NCBI GenBank assembly: GCA_029781975.1 | Contig: JAKOVQ010000014.1 | Span: 186,001 to 250,000 of the forward strand | DNA: 64,000 bases | From: Acidobacteriota bacterium | GTDB taxonomy: Bacteria; Acidobacteriota; Thermoanaerobaculia; UBA5066 | Direction: 5' to 3' | Part shown: positions 49,256 to 57,663 of the stretch, in pieces | Position numbering within the stretch: the first letter of the stretch is position 1 | Layout: every line of letters begins with the position of its first letter | Translations under genes and position numbers: made by a program | Notes under the pieces: model-generated | Told to the model about the DNA's origin: nothing | Seen by the model: only the letters and a program-made list of their open reading frames with translations | Databases searched by the model: none

Positions 49256-49735
49256 TCAGAAGCAGTGGGTCGAGGAGACCCGGCCCCGCAGCCTGTCGCC
49301 CGCCGGGTTGACGCAGTCGACGTCGATCACCAGGCGGAAGTCCTCCACCTTGTTCACGCGCCAGCCGGTCGAGTCGAGGGAGAAGTGGAAGACCGGGCAG
49401 TCGGCCTGTCGGAAGACCACCGTCCTCCGGAACGGCTCGGCCGGGTCGAAGACGCGGACCGCGGGGCCGGTCACCGGGTCGACGGCCAGCCGGATCACCC
49501 TCCCCGCCTTCTCGTCCTCGAAGTCGCCCCCCAGGAAGTACTGGCGCGCGCCCGACGAGCACGAGGCCGGAGCGAGCGTCGCGTTGCCGAGGAGCTCCGA
49601 GGTGAGCGTCATCGAGCCGAGCGCCTCGGGGGCGGTCTCTCCCCCCCCGCCGGGGACCGGCCCGCTCGAGAAGCACCCCCCGGCCGAAAGGGCCCCGGCG
49701 AGGGCCAGGACCAGGACGCCGTCGCGCTTCCTCAT
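49256..49735 (-). CDS. Small lipoprotein of unknown function (159 aa)
   Basis: A 159-residue protein with a lipoprotein signal ending in LVLALAGALSAGGC, in which Cys21 follows a good lipobox. The mature part is beta-rich with three further Cys (LAPASCSSG, RQADCPVFHF, VIDVDCVNP) and a terminal THCF, so disulfides are likely in the periplasm. No family is recognised. It lies 67 bases from the DUF421 gene and 24 bases after the alpha/beta-hydrolase gene, all on the same strand. Confidence 0.7.
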   Translation of the reverse strand: MRKRDGVLVLALAGALSAGGCFSSGPVPGGGGETAPEALGSMTLTSELLGNATLAPASCSSGARQYFLGGDFEDEKAGRVIRLAVDPVTGPAVRVFDPAEPFRRTVVFRQADCPVFHFSLDSTGWRVNKVEDFRLVIDVDCVNPAGDRLRGRVSSTHCF

Positions 49736-49759
49736 CTGCGCTCCCTCCCGCGGGCGCCC

Positions 49760-50479
49760 TCAGGCCGCCCGGGTCCGCCGCCTCGCCCGGGGGCGGGCGA
49801 GGAGCCCGGCCACGAGCCGGTAGCTCGCGACCGAGAAGATCAGGCCGAGGTGGCTCGCGTCCACCTCGTGGTGCTCCACCGTGTCGTTCACGAGGTCGAG
49901 GCAGGCCCGCCACGCCACCACGCCGTCGCTCCGGCTGTAGACCGCCGCGACGGCCGCGCGAAGCGGCGTCGCCTCGCGCTGGCGAACCTGACGCTCGATG
50001 GCGTCGACGTCGTACCCGCGGCGGCGGTATCCGCGGGCCGACGCCGTGTACTTCGGACCGCCGACCACGGGGGTCCCGAGCGTCACCACCCTCTCGACGA
50101 TCTCCGGCCGCTCGCGCGCCACCTCCCGGGCGAGGTACCCGCCGAGGCTCCAGCCGACGACCCGGACGGGGCCGCCGGCCGAGAGCGCGAGGTCTTCCAC
50201 CCGGGCCGTCAGGAGCGGGAGGAGCGTCGCCACCTTCCCCCCGTTCCTCCCCAGTCCCCAGCCGCGGACCGTCCAGCCGACGTCGGAGAGGAAGCCGCGA
50301 AGCGTCGCGGTCCACGAGTCGTCGGTCGCGAACCCGGGGACGACGAGGACCGGGGAGCCGTCGCCGCGGGGGACCTCCCGCCGGAGGCGCGGGAGCGCCG
50401 CCCGGAGGGCGAGGTACTCGAGGACGACCCGCGCCTCCGTCACGAGCTTCAGCGGCGAGGGCTCGGCGAGGCGGGCCAC
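49760..50479 (-). CDS. Alpha/beta-hydrolase fold protein
   Basis: A 239-residue hydrolase. The nucleophile elbow GWSLGG lies in PVRVVGWSLGGYLAREVARE (Ser near residue 109), followed by the charge-relay Asp region AVYSRSDGVVAW and a His in VDASHLGLIF. The oxyanion-hole-type start SPVLVVPGFATDDSWT fits the superfamily. No signal peptide is evident. A lipase/esterase-like activity on a small ester is likely, but no family within the superfamily can be named. The ATG at 50479 begins three bases after the VOC gene stop. Confidence 0.85.
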   Translation of the reverse strand: MARLAEPSPLKLVTEARVVLEYLALRAALPRLRREVPRGDGSPVLVVPGFATDDSWTATLRGFLSDVGWTVRGWGLGRNGGKVATLLPLLTARVEDLALSAGGPVRVVGWSLGGYLAREVARERPEIVERVVTLGTPVVGGPKYTASARGYRRRGYDVDAIERQVRQREATPLRAAVAAVYSRSDGVVAWRACLDLVNDTVEHHEVDASHLGLIFSVASYRLVAGLLARPRARRRTRAA

Positions 50480-50482
50480 CGG

Positions 50483-50881
50483 TCAGGACGCCCCGCCGGG
50501 CCGGGCGGGCGGCCCCTTCAGCTCGAGGACGTTCCCCTCCGGGTCGGAGACGTAGACCGAGGGCCCGGTCCCGTCCGCCCCGAACCGTTCCTTCACCTCG
50601 CTCACCTCCACCCCGTGGCGGGCGAACCGCTCGGCGATCGCCCGGGCGTCGAACGGCTGGACCCGCAGGCAGACGTGGTCCACGTTCCGCCTCCCGGGGT
50701 CCGGCGGGGCGCCGTGCGCCTCGACGAGGTCGATCTGCGACGCGCCCGCGCGGAGGTGGAAGAGGCCGATCCCGGGGACGCTCCGCTCGAGGCGGCAGCC
50801 GACCACGTCGACGTAGAACCGGATCATCGACGGGACGTCCCGGCACCTCAGCACCACGTGGTCGATCCCGAGGACTCTCAC
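50483..50881 (-). CDS. VOC (glyoxalase/dioxygenase-fold) protein
   Basis: A 132-residue vicinal-oxygen-chelate protein. VLGIDHVVLRCRDVPSMIRF carries the first metal-type His (residue 6), NVDHVCLRVQPFDARA the second His near residue 70, and VYVSDPEGNVLEL the terminal Glu region. One domain suggests a dimeric enzyme or a resistance/lyase-like protein. The reaction is unknown. GTG 50881 has CAGAAT six bases upstream. The start of the following alpha/beta-hydrolase gene is three bases beyond the stop, so they share an operon. Confidence 0.88.
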   Translation of the reverse strand: MRVLGIDHVVLRCRDVPSMIRFYVDVVGCRLERSVPGIGLFHLRAGASQIDLVEAHGAPPDPGRRNVDHVCLRVQPFDARAIAERFARHGVEVSEVKERFGADGTGPSVYVSDPEGNVLELKGPPARPGGAS

Positions 50882-50887
50882 GCGCCG

Positions 50888-50893
50888 ATTCTG
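50888..50893 (-). promoter_or_regulatory. -10-like element CAGAAT for the VOC gene
   Basis: CAGAAT ends six bases before GTG 50881. It lacks the leading T of the consensus but keeps the AGAAT and the spacing seen elsewhere. Confidence 0.3.
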
Positions 50894-50912
50894 CCGGATC
50901 GCCGCACGGCGC

Positions 50913-51275
50913 TCAGCGCGGCGCCGCCGGGTCCGACGTCAGCCTCTTCACGTAACGCCCCGTCGCCAGGGCTGCCACGAGCGACGGGACGACGAGGATC
51001 GCCAGCGACGCCTTCAGGAACGCGTCGGGCGAAAGCGACTGGCTCCGATAGGCCGCCAGGATCAGGACCGCCGAGACGGCGCTCGCGACGAGGAGCCCGC
51101 GGCCGAAATGCGCGTTCGCCTCGTACCAGACGGCGTCGTCGGCCATCGTGGCCCGCGTCCGGTAGCCGTAGGCGACGTTCCGCGGCACCTTCCGGAGGAC
51201 CAGGGGGAGCGCGACGAGGACGAAGACGAGGTCGCAGCAGAGGACGGTGACGAGCCCCTTCTCGTAGACGCTCAA
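50913..51275 (-). CDS. SdpI-family membrane protein
   Basis: A 120-residue protein with three or four membrane segments. VALPLVLRKVPRNVAYGYRT and the MADDAVWYEANAHFGRGLLV segment are the hallmark of SdpI-like proteins, where the (P)N..GYR loop is conserved. Bacillus SdpI is an immunity protein for a toxin, but most homologues lack that context, and none is seen here. TTG 51275 is supported by GGAGGGG five to eight bases upstream. A long inverted repeat overlaps that ribosome-binding site (51286-51330). Confidence 0.82.
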   Translation of the reverse strand: MSVYEKGLVTVLCCDLVFVLVALPLVLRKVPRNVAYGYRTRATMADDAVWYEANAHFGRGLLVASAVSAVLILAAYRSQSLSPDAFLKASLAILVVPSLVAALATGRYVKRLTSDPAAPR

Positions 51276-51285
51276 CGGGACCCCT

Positions 51286-51330
51286 CCTTCCGTGACCCCA
51301 TTCTCGGCCCGCGCGCCCGTCCACGGAAGG
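51286..51330. repeat. Nine-base inverted repeat spanning the SdpI-gene leader
   Basis: CCTTCCGTG (51286-51294) and CACGGAAGG (51322-51330) are perfect complements, 27 bases apart. On the mRNA the second arm runs into the GGAGGGG that would initiate the TTG at 51275, and a GAGAAT -10-like element (51300-51305) lies in the loop. It may be an operator or an RNA switch. Confidence 0.4.
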
Positions 51331-51392
51331 GGCCGCAGCCGTCACGCCGGAGTCATGCTCGAGCCGCGCCCGAGCCGCGCCGGGGCCGCGTC

Positions 51393-51782
51393 CTATCTCC
51401 TCCCGAGGATCCAGGCCTCGAGGAGGACGAGGGCGCCGACGAGAAGCGCGGCGAGCCACGTCTGCCCATGGGCCTTCGCGGCCGGGACGCCCGCCAGCGT
51501 CGCGTCGTTCAGGAGGGCGAAGACCAGCCAGAAGAAGAGAGCGCTCGCGACGAGCGCCGCGACCGGGGCCACCGCGAGCCGGACGAAGCCCGGCGCGTGC
51601 GCGGCGAGCCGCACCGCCGCCGCCACCGACGTCCCGGTGAGCCAGAGCGCGACGACGAGCCAGCCGAGGAAGATCGCCTCGCCCCCCTGAGGCCCCTTCC
51701 CCGGCTCCAGCGCGAGCGTCCACCGTGTCAGGACCGCGAGAGGGAGGAGAGTTGCGAGGACGAGGGCCGGGAGGACGCTCAT
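51393..51782 (-). CDS. Small membrane protein (129 aa)
   Basis: A 129-residue, four-helix hydrophobic protein (segments near 2-18, 33-58, 70-92 and 105-125) with an Arg-Arg C-terminus. No family is recognised. ATG 51782 begins 25 bases after the CocE-type hydrolase gene, with the same orientation. The central loop EPGKGPQGGEAIFLGW is the only polar part. It could be an accessory of that hydrolase, but nothing supports this beyond position. Confidence 0.6.
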   Translation of the reverse strand: MSVLPALVLATLLPLAVLTRWTLALEPGKGPQGGEAIFLGWLVVALWLTGTSVAAAVRLAAHAPGFVRLAVAPVAALVASALFFWLVFALLNDATLAGVPAAKAHGQTWLAALLVGALVLLEAWILGRR

Positions 51783-51807
51783 CCGGGGGCTGCCCCGGCC
51801 CGCGCCC

Positions 51808-53826
51808 TCACGGCTCCGTCACCAGCGGCAGCTCGACGAAGCTGGCCCGCCCCGGCTCGTGGTAGATCCGCTGCGTCGCCTTCCGGTACTCCCCGGGCTT
51901 CGCCCGGAAGATCGACGGGACGAACGTCTGCGGGTTGCGGTCGTAGAGCGGGAACCAGCTCGACTGCACCTGCACCATGATCCGGTGCCCCGGGAGGAAG
52001 ACGTGGTTCGCCGTCGGGAGGGCGAAGCGGTAGAGGAGCGGCTCGCCCGCGGCGAGCGGCGCCGGCTTCTCGAGGCTCTCTCGATAGCGGCCCCGGAAGA
52101 TGTCGGCCGAGACCATCAGCTGGTAGCCCCCCATCTCCGGCTGCCCCGGCACCTCGTCGGGGTAGACGTCGATCAGCTTGACGACCCAGTCCGAGTCGGT
52201 CCCGCTCGTCGAGGCCACGAGGTTGGCCACCGGCTCCCCGCTGATCTTCACCCCCTTCTCCAGCCGGTCCGACACGAACGTCACGACGTCGGCGCGGCCC
52301 GAGGCCTCGCGCTGGTCGTCGACGAGCCACTGCGACCAGCTCTGCCCCTTGTCGTACCCCATCGGCTGGATCGGGCGGGACCGGTAGGGGACCGGCTTCG
52401 CCGGGTCGGAGACGTACTCCTCGAACGGCGCCGAGCCCGCCGCGGGCGGCGCGAAGGCGAGCTTCAGCCCCGCGCCGAGGTAGAGGGGCGTCGGCTTCAC
52501 CGAGCAGCCGGACGGACACCCCGACGGCCACGAGGCGAGGCGCAGCCACCGGTTGGTCCCCGTCTCGAACGCCGTCACCGGCGCGACCCCCTCCTTCGGC
52601 GCCTCCGCCTTCAGGTAGCGCGCGAGGAAGGGGGCCAGGACGTCCCTGCGGAACGTCAGCGCCGTGTCGCTCCCGAAGCGGACCGGGCCGAGCGAGCTGC
52701 CGTCGTGGATCTCCTGCCCGTGGTGCCACGGCCCGAGGACGAGGAACACCTTGTCGTGGGACGTGTCCTTCGGCTCCAGCGCCTTGTAGACCGCGATCGC
52801 CCCGTAGATGTCCTCCTGGTCCCAGAGGGAGTGGACGAGGAGGATCGGGACCGTGAGCGGCCGCGCCGCCAGGACCCGGTCCACCGCCTGGTCCCGCCAG
52901 AAGGCGTCGTAGCTCGGGTGGGCCAGGATCTTCCGCCAGAAGCCGACCTGCTCGAGGCCGTGGCGCCGTCCCAGCTCGCCCGCCGACCCAGCCTCCAGGA
53001 ACGTGTCGTAGTCGTCGAAGTGGCCCGACCACCACTTCGCCTCGTTCCTGCGCGTCGCCTCCTGCTCCTGGATGTACGGCATGTTCTGCTGCCGGAACGC
53101 GCCGTTGTGGAACCAGTCGTCGCCCCGCCAGCCGTCGACCATCGGGTTCATCGGGACCGCGACCTTCAGCGCCGGGTGCGGGTCGACGAGCGCCATCAGC
53201 GGAAGGAACCCGTCGTACGAGATCCCGAGGATCCCGACGCGGCCGTTCGACTCCGGGACGTTCTTCACCAGCCAGTCGATCGTGTCCCACGTGTCCGTCG
53301 CGTGGTCGACCGGCGTCGGGTTCTGCGGCCCGCGGAGCGGCCGGTTCATGACGTAGTCGCCCTCGGAGCCGTACTTGCCCCGCACGTCCTGGACGACCCG
53401 GATGTACCCCCCGTCGAGGATCACGTCGGTCGCGTTGTCGTAGCCCTGCAGGACCGGGCCGAGGTGGGAGCTCGCGGCGTGTGTCGTCAGCGCCGTCGCG
53501 TCGTACGGCGTCCGCGTCAGGAGGATCGGCGCGTCCTTCGCCCCCTTCGGGACGAGGATGACCGTGTGCAGCTTCACGCCGTCGCGCATCGGGATCATCA
53601 CGTCGCGCCGGACGTGGTCGAACGAGTCGGTCCTCTGCTCGAACGAGTCCGGGGTCTCGCTCGGGAAGTCGGGGTAGAGCGGCGCCGGCTTCTGCGCCCG
53701 CGCCGCCGGCGCGAGGAAGGCGGCCGCGACGACGAGGGCCAGGCCCCGTATCGCCCGCCCGGAGCCGATCCTGGGAGCCGCCGCGTTCCGCCGCCCTCGG
53801 CCGGGATCACCCGTCTCGCTGACCAT
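51808..53826 (-). CDS. Secreted CocE/NonD-family hydrolase (Xaa-Pro dipeptidyl-peptidase-like)
   Basis: An exported hydrolase of 672 residues. After a basic N-terminus and hydrophobic core (about 25-45; LALVVAAAFLAPAARA) comes the X-Pro/CocE catalytic domain: MRDGVKLHTVILVPKGAKDA, RTPYDATAL, RYVVQDVRGKYGSEG-type segment, and the nucleophile elbow GILGISYDGFLPL (Ser near residue 213). A C-terminal jelly-roll domain (about 440-672) ends SFVELPLVTEP. Relatives cleave esters or acyl amides and some peptides. ATG 53826 has GGAGGAAGGCGAC upstream. A TTGCCG-N17-TAATCT promoter precedes it. Confidence 0.9.
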   Translation of the reverse strand: MVSETGDPGRGRRNAAAPRIGSGRAIRGLALVVAAAFLAPAARAQKPAPLYPDFPSETPDSFEQRTDSFDHVRRDVMIPMRDGVKLHTVILVPKGAKDAPILLTRTPYDATALTTHAASSHLGPVLQGYDNATDVILDGGYIRVVQDVRGKYGSEGDYVMNRPLRGPQNPTPVDHATDTWDTIDWLVKNVPESNGRVGILGISYDGFLPLMALVDPHPALKVAVPMNPMVDGWRGDDWFHNGAFRQQNMPYIQEQEATRRNEAKWWSGHFDDYDTFLEAGSAGELGRRHGLEQVGFWRKILAHPSYDAFWRDQAVDRVLAARPLTVPILLVHSLWDQEDIYGAIAVYKALEPKDTSHDKVFLVLGPWHHGQEIHDGSSLGPVRFGSDTALTFRRDVLAPFLARYLKAEAPKEGVAPVTAFETGTNRWLRLASWPSGCPSGCSVKPTPLYLGAGLKLAFAPPAAGSAPFEEYVSDPAKPVPYRSRPIQPMGYDKGQSWSQWLVDDQREASGRADVVTFVSDRLEKGVKISGEPVANLVASTSGTDSDWVVKLIDVYPDEVPGQPEMGGYQLMVSADIFRGRYRESLEKPAPLAAGEPLLYRFALPTANHVFLPGHRIMVQVQSSWFPLYDRNPQTFVPSIFRAKPGEYRKATQRIYHEPGRASFVELPLVTEP

Positions 53827-53873
53827 GTCGCCTTCCTCCTCGCCGCCTGGCCGGCCGGGTTCGGCGGCGGCCG

Positions 53874-53902
53874 AGATTAGACGGGACGCCTTCCACCGGC
53901 AA
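53874..53902 (-). promoter_or_regulatory. Sigma-70-like promoter TTGCCG-N17-TAATCT for the CocE-type gene
   Basis: On the minus strand TTGCCG (53897-53902), a 17-base spacer and TAATCT (53874-53879) precede a leader of about 40 bases that contains GGAGGA. Confidence 0.45.
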
Positions 53903-53983
53903 AGAAACCCCGTTCGCCCCGCGTCCGTATGAACCGGCGCTCCGGCGGCCCCGGCTGCGGGCCCGGGGGATCAGGAGGCGAGC

Positions 53984-54904
53984 ATGACCCTGGAGCGCAA
54001 CGCGGCCCTCCTCGCGGCCCTGGCCACCGTCGGGTCCCTCGCGACCTACGCGTCCATCGCGGCAGCCGCTCCCCCAGCGGCCTCCCCCGCCGCCGGGACC
54101 GAGGGCCCGGCGGCGAGCGCGGCATCCTCATGGCTCGAGCCTCGCCCCGGCGTCGCGAAGGGAAAGGTGGAGGCCTTCACCCTCGCCGACGCGCACGATC
54201 ACCGGAGCCGCAAGGTCTCCGTCTACACGCCTCCCGGCTACGACCCGAAGGCGGCGGAGCCGTACGGTCTCGCGATCTTCCTCGACGGCCCCGCCTTCTA
54301 CATCGAGGAGATCCCGGCGCCCACGATCCTCGACAACCTCGAGGCGGCGGGCGCGATCCGGCCTCTCGTGGCGCTCTTCGTCGACAGCTCCGAGGACCGC
54401 CCGGGGGACCTCGCGAACCGCGCGGCGTTCGCGGGATTCCTCGGGGACGAGCTGGTCCCGTGGGTGAGGAAAGGGTGGCGGGTCTCCTCCGACCCCGCCC
54501 GGACGATCGTCTGCGGAGCGAGCGCGGGAGGCCTCGGGGCGGCGTTCGCCGCCTTCAGGCGCCCGGACCTCTTCGGCAACGTCCTCTCGCAGAGCGGGGC
54601 CTTCTGGCGCGGGCCCGAGGGGCGGACCGACGACCTCGAGTGGCTCACCGCGCAGCTCCGGAAGTCGCCGAGGCTCCCGATCCGCTTCGTCGTCGAGGTG
54701 GGCGAGACCGAGACCCACGCGACCGCCGCCGGGCCGATCTTCATCGAGACGAACCGGCGGCTCCGCGACGTCCTCGTGTCGAAGGGGTACGACGTGAGGT
54801 ACCGCGAGATCCCGGGCGGGAGGCACAGCCCCGCCACCTGGGGACCCGCGCTCCCGGACGCGCTGATCCACCTGGCCGGAACGCCGGCGGCGGCCCCGCG
54901 CTGA
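53984..54904 (+). CDS. Secreted esterase D/enterochelin-esterase-like alpha/beta hydrolase
   Basis: An exported hydrolase of 306 residues. A hydrophobic signal (about 7-30) and Ala/Pro spacer precede a catalytic domain with YTPPGYDPKAAEPYGLAIFL, the nucleophile elbow CGASAGGLGA (Ser near 180) and the terminal His in PGGRHSPATW. This resembles Fes/esterase D enzymes that cut siderophore or acyl esters, but siderophore genes are absent nearby. ATG 53984 is preceded by GGAGGCGAGC. It converges on the GNAT-VOC gene with 24 bases between. Confidence 0.86.
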   Translation: MTLERNAALLAALATVGSLATYASIAAAAPPAASPAAGTEGPAASAASSWLEPRPGVAKGKVEAFTLADAHDHRSRKVSVYTPPGYDPKAAEPYGLAIFLDGPAFYIEEIPAPTILDNLEAAGAIRPLVALFVDSSEDRPGDLANRAAFAGFLGDELVPWVRKGWRVSSDPARTIVCGASAGGLGAAFAAFRRPDLFGNVLSQSGAFWRGPEGRTDDLEWLTAQLRKSPRLPIRFVVEVGETETHATAAGPIFIETNRRLRDVLVSKGYDVRYREIPGGRHSPATWGPALPDALIHLAGTPAAAPR

Positions 54905-54928
54905 GCGCGCGGGCGCGTTCGCGGCGGC

Positions 54929-55885
54929 TCAGGGCTTCCAGGCCCCGTTCTGCAGGACGACCCGGTAGCCGTCCGGGTCCTCGAACGTCCTGCCGAGGCG
55001 GTCCCAGTACGGGTTGAACGAGGGGACGGCCGGATGTCCCGCCGCGAGGAGCCTCGCGACCGCCGCCTCCCACTCCGCCCGGTCGGGGAGGTAGAGGACG
55101 AGGAGGTTGTCCTCGGTCGGGGCGCGCCCCGCGGCGTGCCCCGCCTTCCGCGTGAACTCCAGGTGGTAGGGCGCGCCCGGGTGCCCGAGCATCACGCCGT
55201 CGAACCCCTCGTGGTCCCGGAAGCCGCCGAGCACCTCGAACCCGAGGCCGTCGCGGTAGAAGCGAGTGACCGCCTCGAGGTCGTCCGAGGGGCGGGCGAC
55301 GCGCAGGTGCGCCCGGGCGAGCGGGTCCGTGAAGGGAGAGAGCGGCACCCGCTCCTCCCGGACGATCGAGTAGACCGCCGCGTCGTGGGGCGTCCCGTGG
55401 ACCAGGAGCCGCGAGCGCGCCACCCCCTCGAGGAGCGCCCCGGCCTTCTCGGCCACCCTCCGGCTCCGGGCGTTGCCGACGGCCGCGACGACCTCGAGCC
55501 GGACGAGGTCGGTGCGCGAGAACGCCCACGCGGCGGCCGCGCGCGCGGCGCGGGACGCGACGCCCCGTCCCGCCGCCGAGCTCCGGACCCAGTACCCGAG
55601 GTTCGCCAGCCGATGAAGTCGGTTGACCTGGTTGACGCCGCACCCGCCGAGGAAGCGGCCGGCGCCGTCCTCGATCACGAACTCGAACGCGTCGCCCCGC
55701 TCCCGCGCTTCCACCTGCGCGGCGATCCAGGGCCTCGCCTGGTCGAGGCCGTACCCGTCGTGGCACCACTCCATCCAGGGGAAGACGTCGCCGACCGACT
55801 CGAGCGCCGCCTCGACGAGCGCCTCGGCGTCGGACGGCTCGTAGGGCCGGAGGGTCACGGCGTCCCCGTCCCGGCTCGCCGTCAC
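54929..55885 (-). CDS. GNAT acetyltransferase - VOC fusion protein
   Basis: A 318-residue two-domain protein. Residues 1-180 form a RimJ/RimL-type GNAT (TLRPYEPSDAEALVEAALES, GYWVRSSAAGRGVASRAARA, NARSRRVAEKAGALLEGV). A short linker leads to a VOC domain (about 190-318; HLRVARPSDDLEAVTRFYRD, LGHPGAPYHLEFTRKAG and DPDGYRVVLQNGAW), which resembles YycE-type resistance-like VOC proteins. The pairing joins acetyl transfer to small-molecule binding; possible detoxification is inference. GTG 55885 begins four bases after the upstream membrane-protein gene. Confidence 0.86.
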   Translation of the reverse strand: MTASRDGDAVTLRPYEPSDAEALVEAALESVGDVFPWMEWCHDGYGLDQARPWIAAQVEARERGDAFEFVIEDGAGRFLGGCGVNQVNRLHRLANLGYWVRSSAAGRGVASRAARAAAAWAFSRTDLVRLEVVAAVGNARSRRVAEKAGALLEGVARSRLLVHGTPHDAAVYSIVREERVPLSPFTDPLARAHLRVARPSDDLEAVTRFYRDGLGFEVLGGFRDHEGFDGVMLGHPGAPYHLEFTRKAGHAAGRAPTEDNLLVLYLPDRAEWEAAVARLLAAGHPAVPSFNPYWDRLGRTFEDPDGYRVVLQNGAWKP

Positions 55886-55889
55886 CGCC

Positions 55890-56996
55890 TCACCTCGGGA
55901 GCGGCCGGCGCGCGAGGTAGTCGTCCACGAGGCCGATCGCCTCGTCCCGCTCGCCGCCCCGGGGCCAGGCTTCCAGCGCGGACCGGAGCGTCCGCGCCTC
56001 CGCGTCGAAGCGGTCCTCGCGGAACCGCTCGGCCGCGAGGAGGATTCCCCAGGTCAGCCCCTTGACGTGCGTGATGTGGCCGCGCGAGGGGTCCTTCGCG
56101 TCGGCCCGGTAGTCGTCGGCGAGGAGGAGGATCGCCTTCCGGATCGCCGGCGCCCAGGCCGGGTCGGCCGGGTCGCACAGGCCGACGAAGTTCGCCGCGT
56201 GCTCGCGCTCGAGGGGGAGCGGGTCGGAGAGCCGCGCCTCGAGCCGCCTCGTCAGGTCCGGGAGCTTCCGGATCCGCTCGACCGCGAGGGCGTGGTGGGC
56301 CGCCCCGGTGTCGATGAAGAGGTGCGACAGGAACTGCTCCAGGGGGGCGTCGTCGGGGAGCGCGTCCAAGGCGGCGTCCTGCTCGGCGTCGTGGCGCCGC
56401 TGGCGCTCGGCCTCCTCGAGGCGGCTCTTCTCCCATTCGGACTCCTGCTCCTGCCGCGCGCGCGCCCGGGCGTTCTCGGACTGCACCCACGCCACGACGC
56501 CCCAGCCGGCCGTCGCGAAGGCGAGGACCAGGAGCGGCCAGCCGACGGCCTTCGGCCAGGACCGGGCAGCCAGGACGGATGGCGCGGTCCAGAGGAGCGC
56601 CGCGACGAACCCCTGGACCGCGAGCGGGAGGAGGAACGCGCCCGCCAGGCCGATCGGCGTTCGCCAGGCGCCGGTCCGCGCCTCCAGCCCCATCCCGGCG
56701 GCGACCACCGACAGCGCTCCCAGCCCCACGGCGGTCGCGAGGACGGCCAGCGTCGGGACCGCCGGCGTGCCGCTCACCCAGTCGAAGGCGCCGCGCCGGA
56801 CGGCGATGAACGCGGCCACGAGCGTGAGGAGCCACGCGACGATCAGGACGAAGAAGATGACGACGAGCCCCATGGCGTCGGAGCCGCTCGGGGGCTTCAT
56901 CGTGTAGAGCTTCGTCACCCCGGCGGTGACGAGGGTCAGGAGGACGGCCAGCCCGAGGGCGATCGTCCCGATCGTGGGAGCCGCGCTGTTCGACAC
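55890..56996 (-). CDS. Polytopic membrane protein with cytosolic coiled coil and helical C-domain
   Basis: A 368-residue protein with no recognised family. Five hydrophobic segments occur in the first 170 residues (about 10-30, 45-68, 83-103, 115-140 and 148-168). They are followed by a charged coiled coil (RARQEQESEWEKSRLEEAER, about 178-200) and a soluble helical region of 160 residues with ALPDDAPLEQFLSHLFIDTG. GTG 56996 has GAGAAT seven bases upstream, a weak match to the leaderless pattern. It precedes the GNAT-VOC gene by four bases. No function is inferred. Confidence 0.7.
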   Translation of the reverse strand: MSNSAAPTIGTIALGLAVLLTLVTAGVTKLYTMKPPSGSDAMGLVVIFFVLIVAWLLTLVAAFIAVRRGAFDWVSGTPAVPTLAVLATAVGLGALSVVAAGMGLEARTGAWRTPIGLAGAFLLPLAVQGFVAALLWTAPSVLAARSWPKAVGWPLLVLAFATAGWGVVAWVQSENARARARQEQESEWEKSRLEEAERQRRHDAEQDAALDALPDDAPLEQFLSHLFIDTGAAHHALAVERIRKLPDLTRRLEARLSDPLPLEREHAANFVGLCDPADPAWAPAIRKAILLLADDYRADAKDPSRGHITHVKGLTWGILLAAERFREDRFDAEARTLRSALEAWPRGGERDEAIGLVDDYLARRPLPR

Positions 56997-57036
56997 GGAG
57001 GCGATTCTCGCATCGCTCTCGCCCGACCTCTCGCGG

Positions 57037-57513
57037 CTAGGGCGCCAGCCTCTTCGTCAGGAGGCGGCGGTGGTAGTCGACGAAGCCGAGACGCGTGTAG
57101 AGGGCCGTAGCGCCCGTGTTCGCCGCCTCCGACTCGAGGTGGAGGGCCCGGAGCCCGAGGCGGCGCCCTTCCTCCTCCAGCAGGCCGAGGACCGCCGTCC
57201 CGATCCCCCGACCGCGCCGCTCGGGGACGACGAAGAGCTCGTCCACGAACGCCGTCCTCCCGCCGAACTCGAGGCTGAAGGAGAAGGAGAGGATCGCGTA
57301 GCCCACGACCTCCTCCCCGAGCGCGACGAGCCACGCGACGCCGAGCGCCGGGTCCCCGATCAGCTCCTGGACGGCGCGCGCCTTCTGCTCCTCGACGTAC
57401 GGATACCCGAAGTGCTCGTAGAACGCGTGGACGAGCGGGAGGATCACCGGCGCGTCCCCGGGCCCGGCGGCGCGGAGGCGGGCGGCCGTGCCCGGGGCGT
57501 CGCTGCTCGACAT
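57037..57513 (-). CDS. GNAT-family N-acetyltransferase
   Basis: A 158-residue acyltransferase with VDELFVVPERRGRGIGTAVL as acetyl-CoA loop near residue 95 and a C-terminal LESEAANTGATALYTRLGFV. The length is typical of small-molecule or peptide acetyltransferases. ATG 57513 is preceded by GAGAGGAAACATCG; in-frame extensions upstream would run antisense to the efflux operon and are rejected. It is divergent from the Cys-rich gene with 150 bases between, and 40 bases upstream of the membrane-protein gene on the same strand. Confidence 0.88.
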   Translation of the reverse strand: MSSSDAPGTAARLRAAGPGDAPVILPLVHAFYEHFGYPYVEEQKARAVQELIGDPALGVAWLVALGEEVVGYAILSFSFSLEFGGRTAFVDELFVVPERRGRGIGTAVLGLLEEEGRRLGLRALHLESEAANTGATALYTRLGFVDYHRRLLTKRLAP

Positions 57514-57647
57514 CGATGTTTCCTCTCGTCGCGGGGGGAATGCGAGCTCCACGGCCCCCCGGCCTCCGGGAAGAGTACCGCCCCGTCGGCGACGGTCGCG
57601 TCCGGCGGGCCGCCGTCGGCGCGGAGGCGTCGGGTGCCCCGGGGGGG

Positions 57648-57653
57648 TATACT
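57648..57653 (+). promoter_or_regulatory. -10-like element TATACT for the metal-efflux operon
   Basis: TATACT (five of six matches to TATAAT) lies ten bases before ATG 57664, giving a nearly leaderless message. No -35 is evident. No MerR-type dyad flanks it, although CCGTC-GGC-GACGG occurs at 57583-57595. Confidence 0.45.
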
Positions 57654-57663
57654 CGCCCGCGCG

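Noticed and set aside
50913-51275. SdpI as immunity protein of an SdpABC toxin system
   Set aside because: No sdpA, sdpB or sdpC-like gene is found around it.
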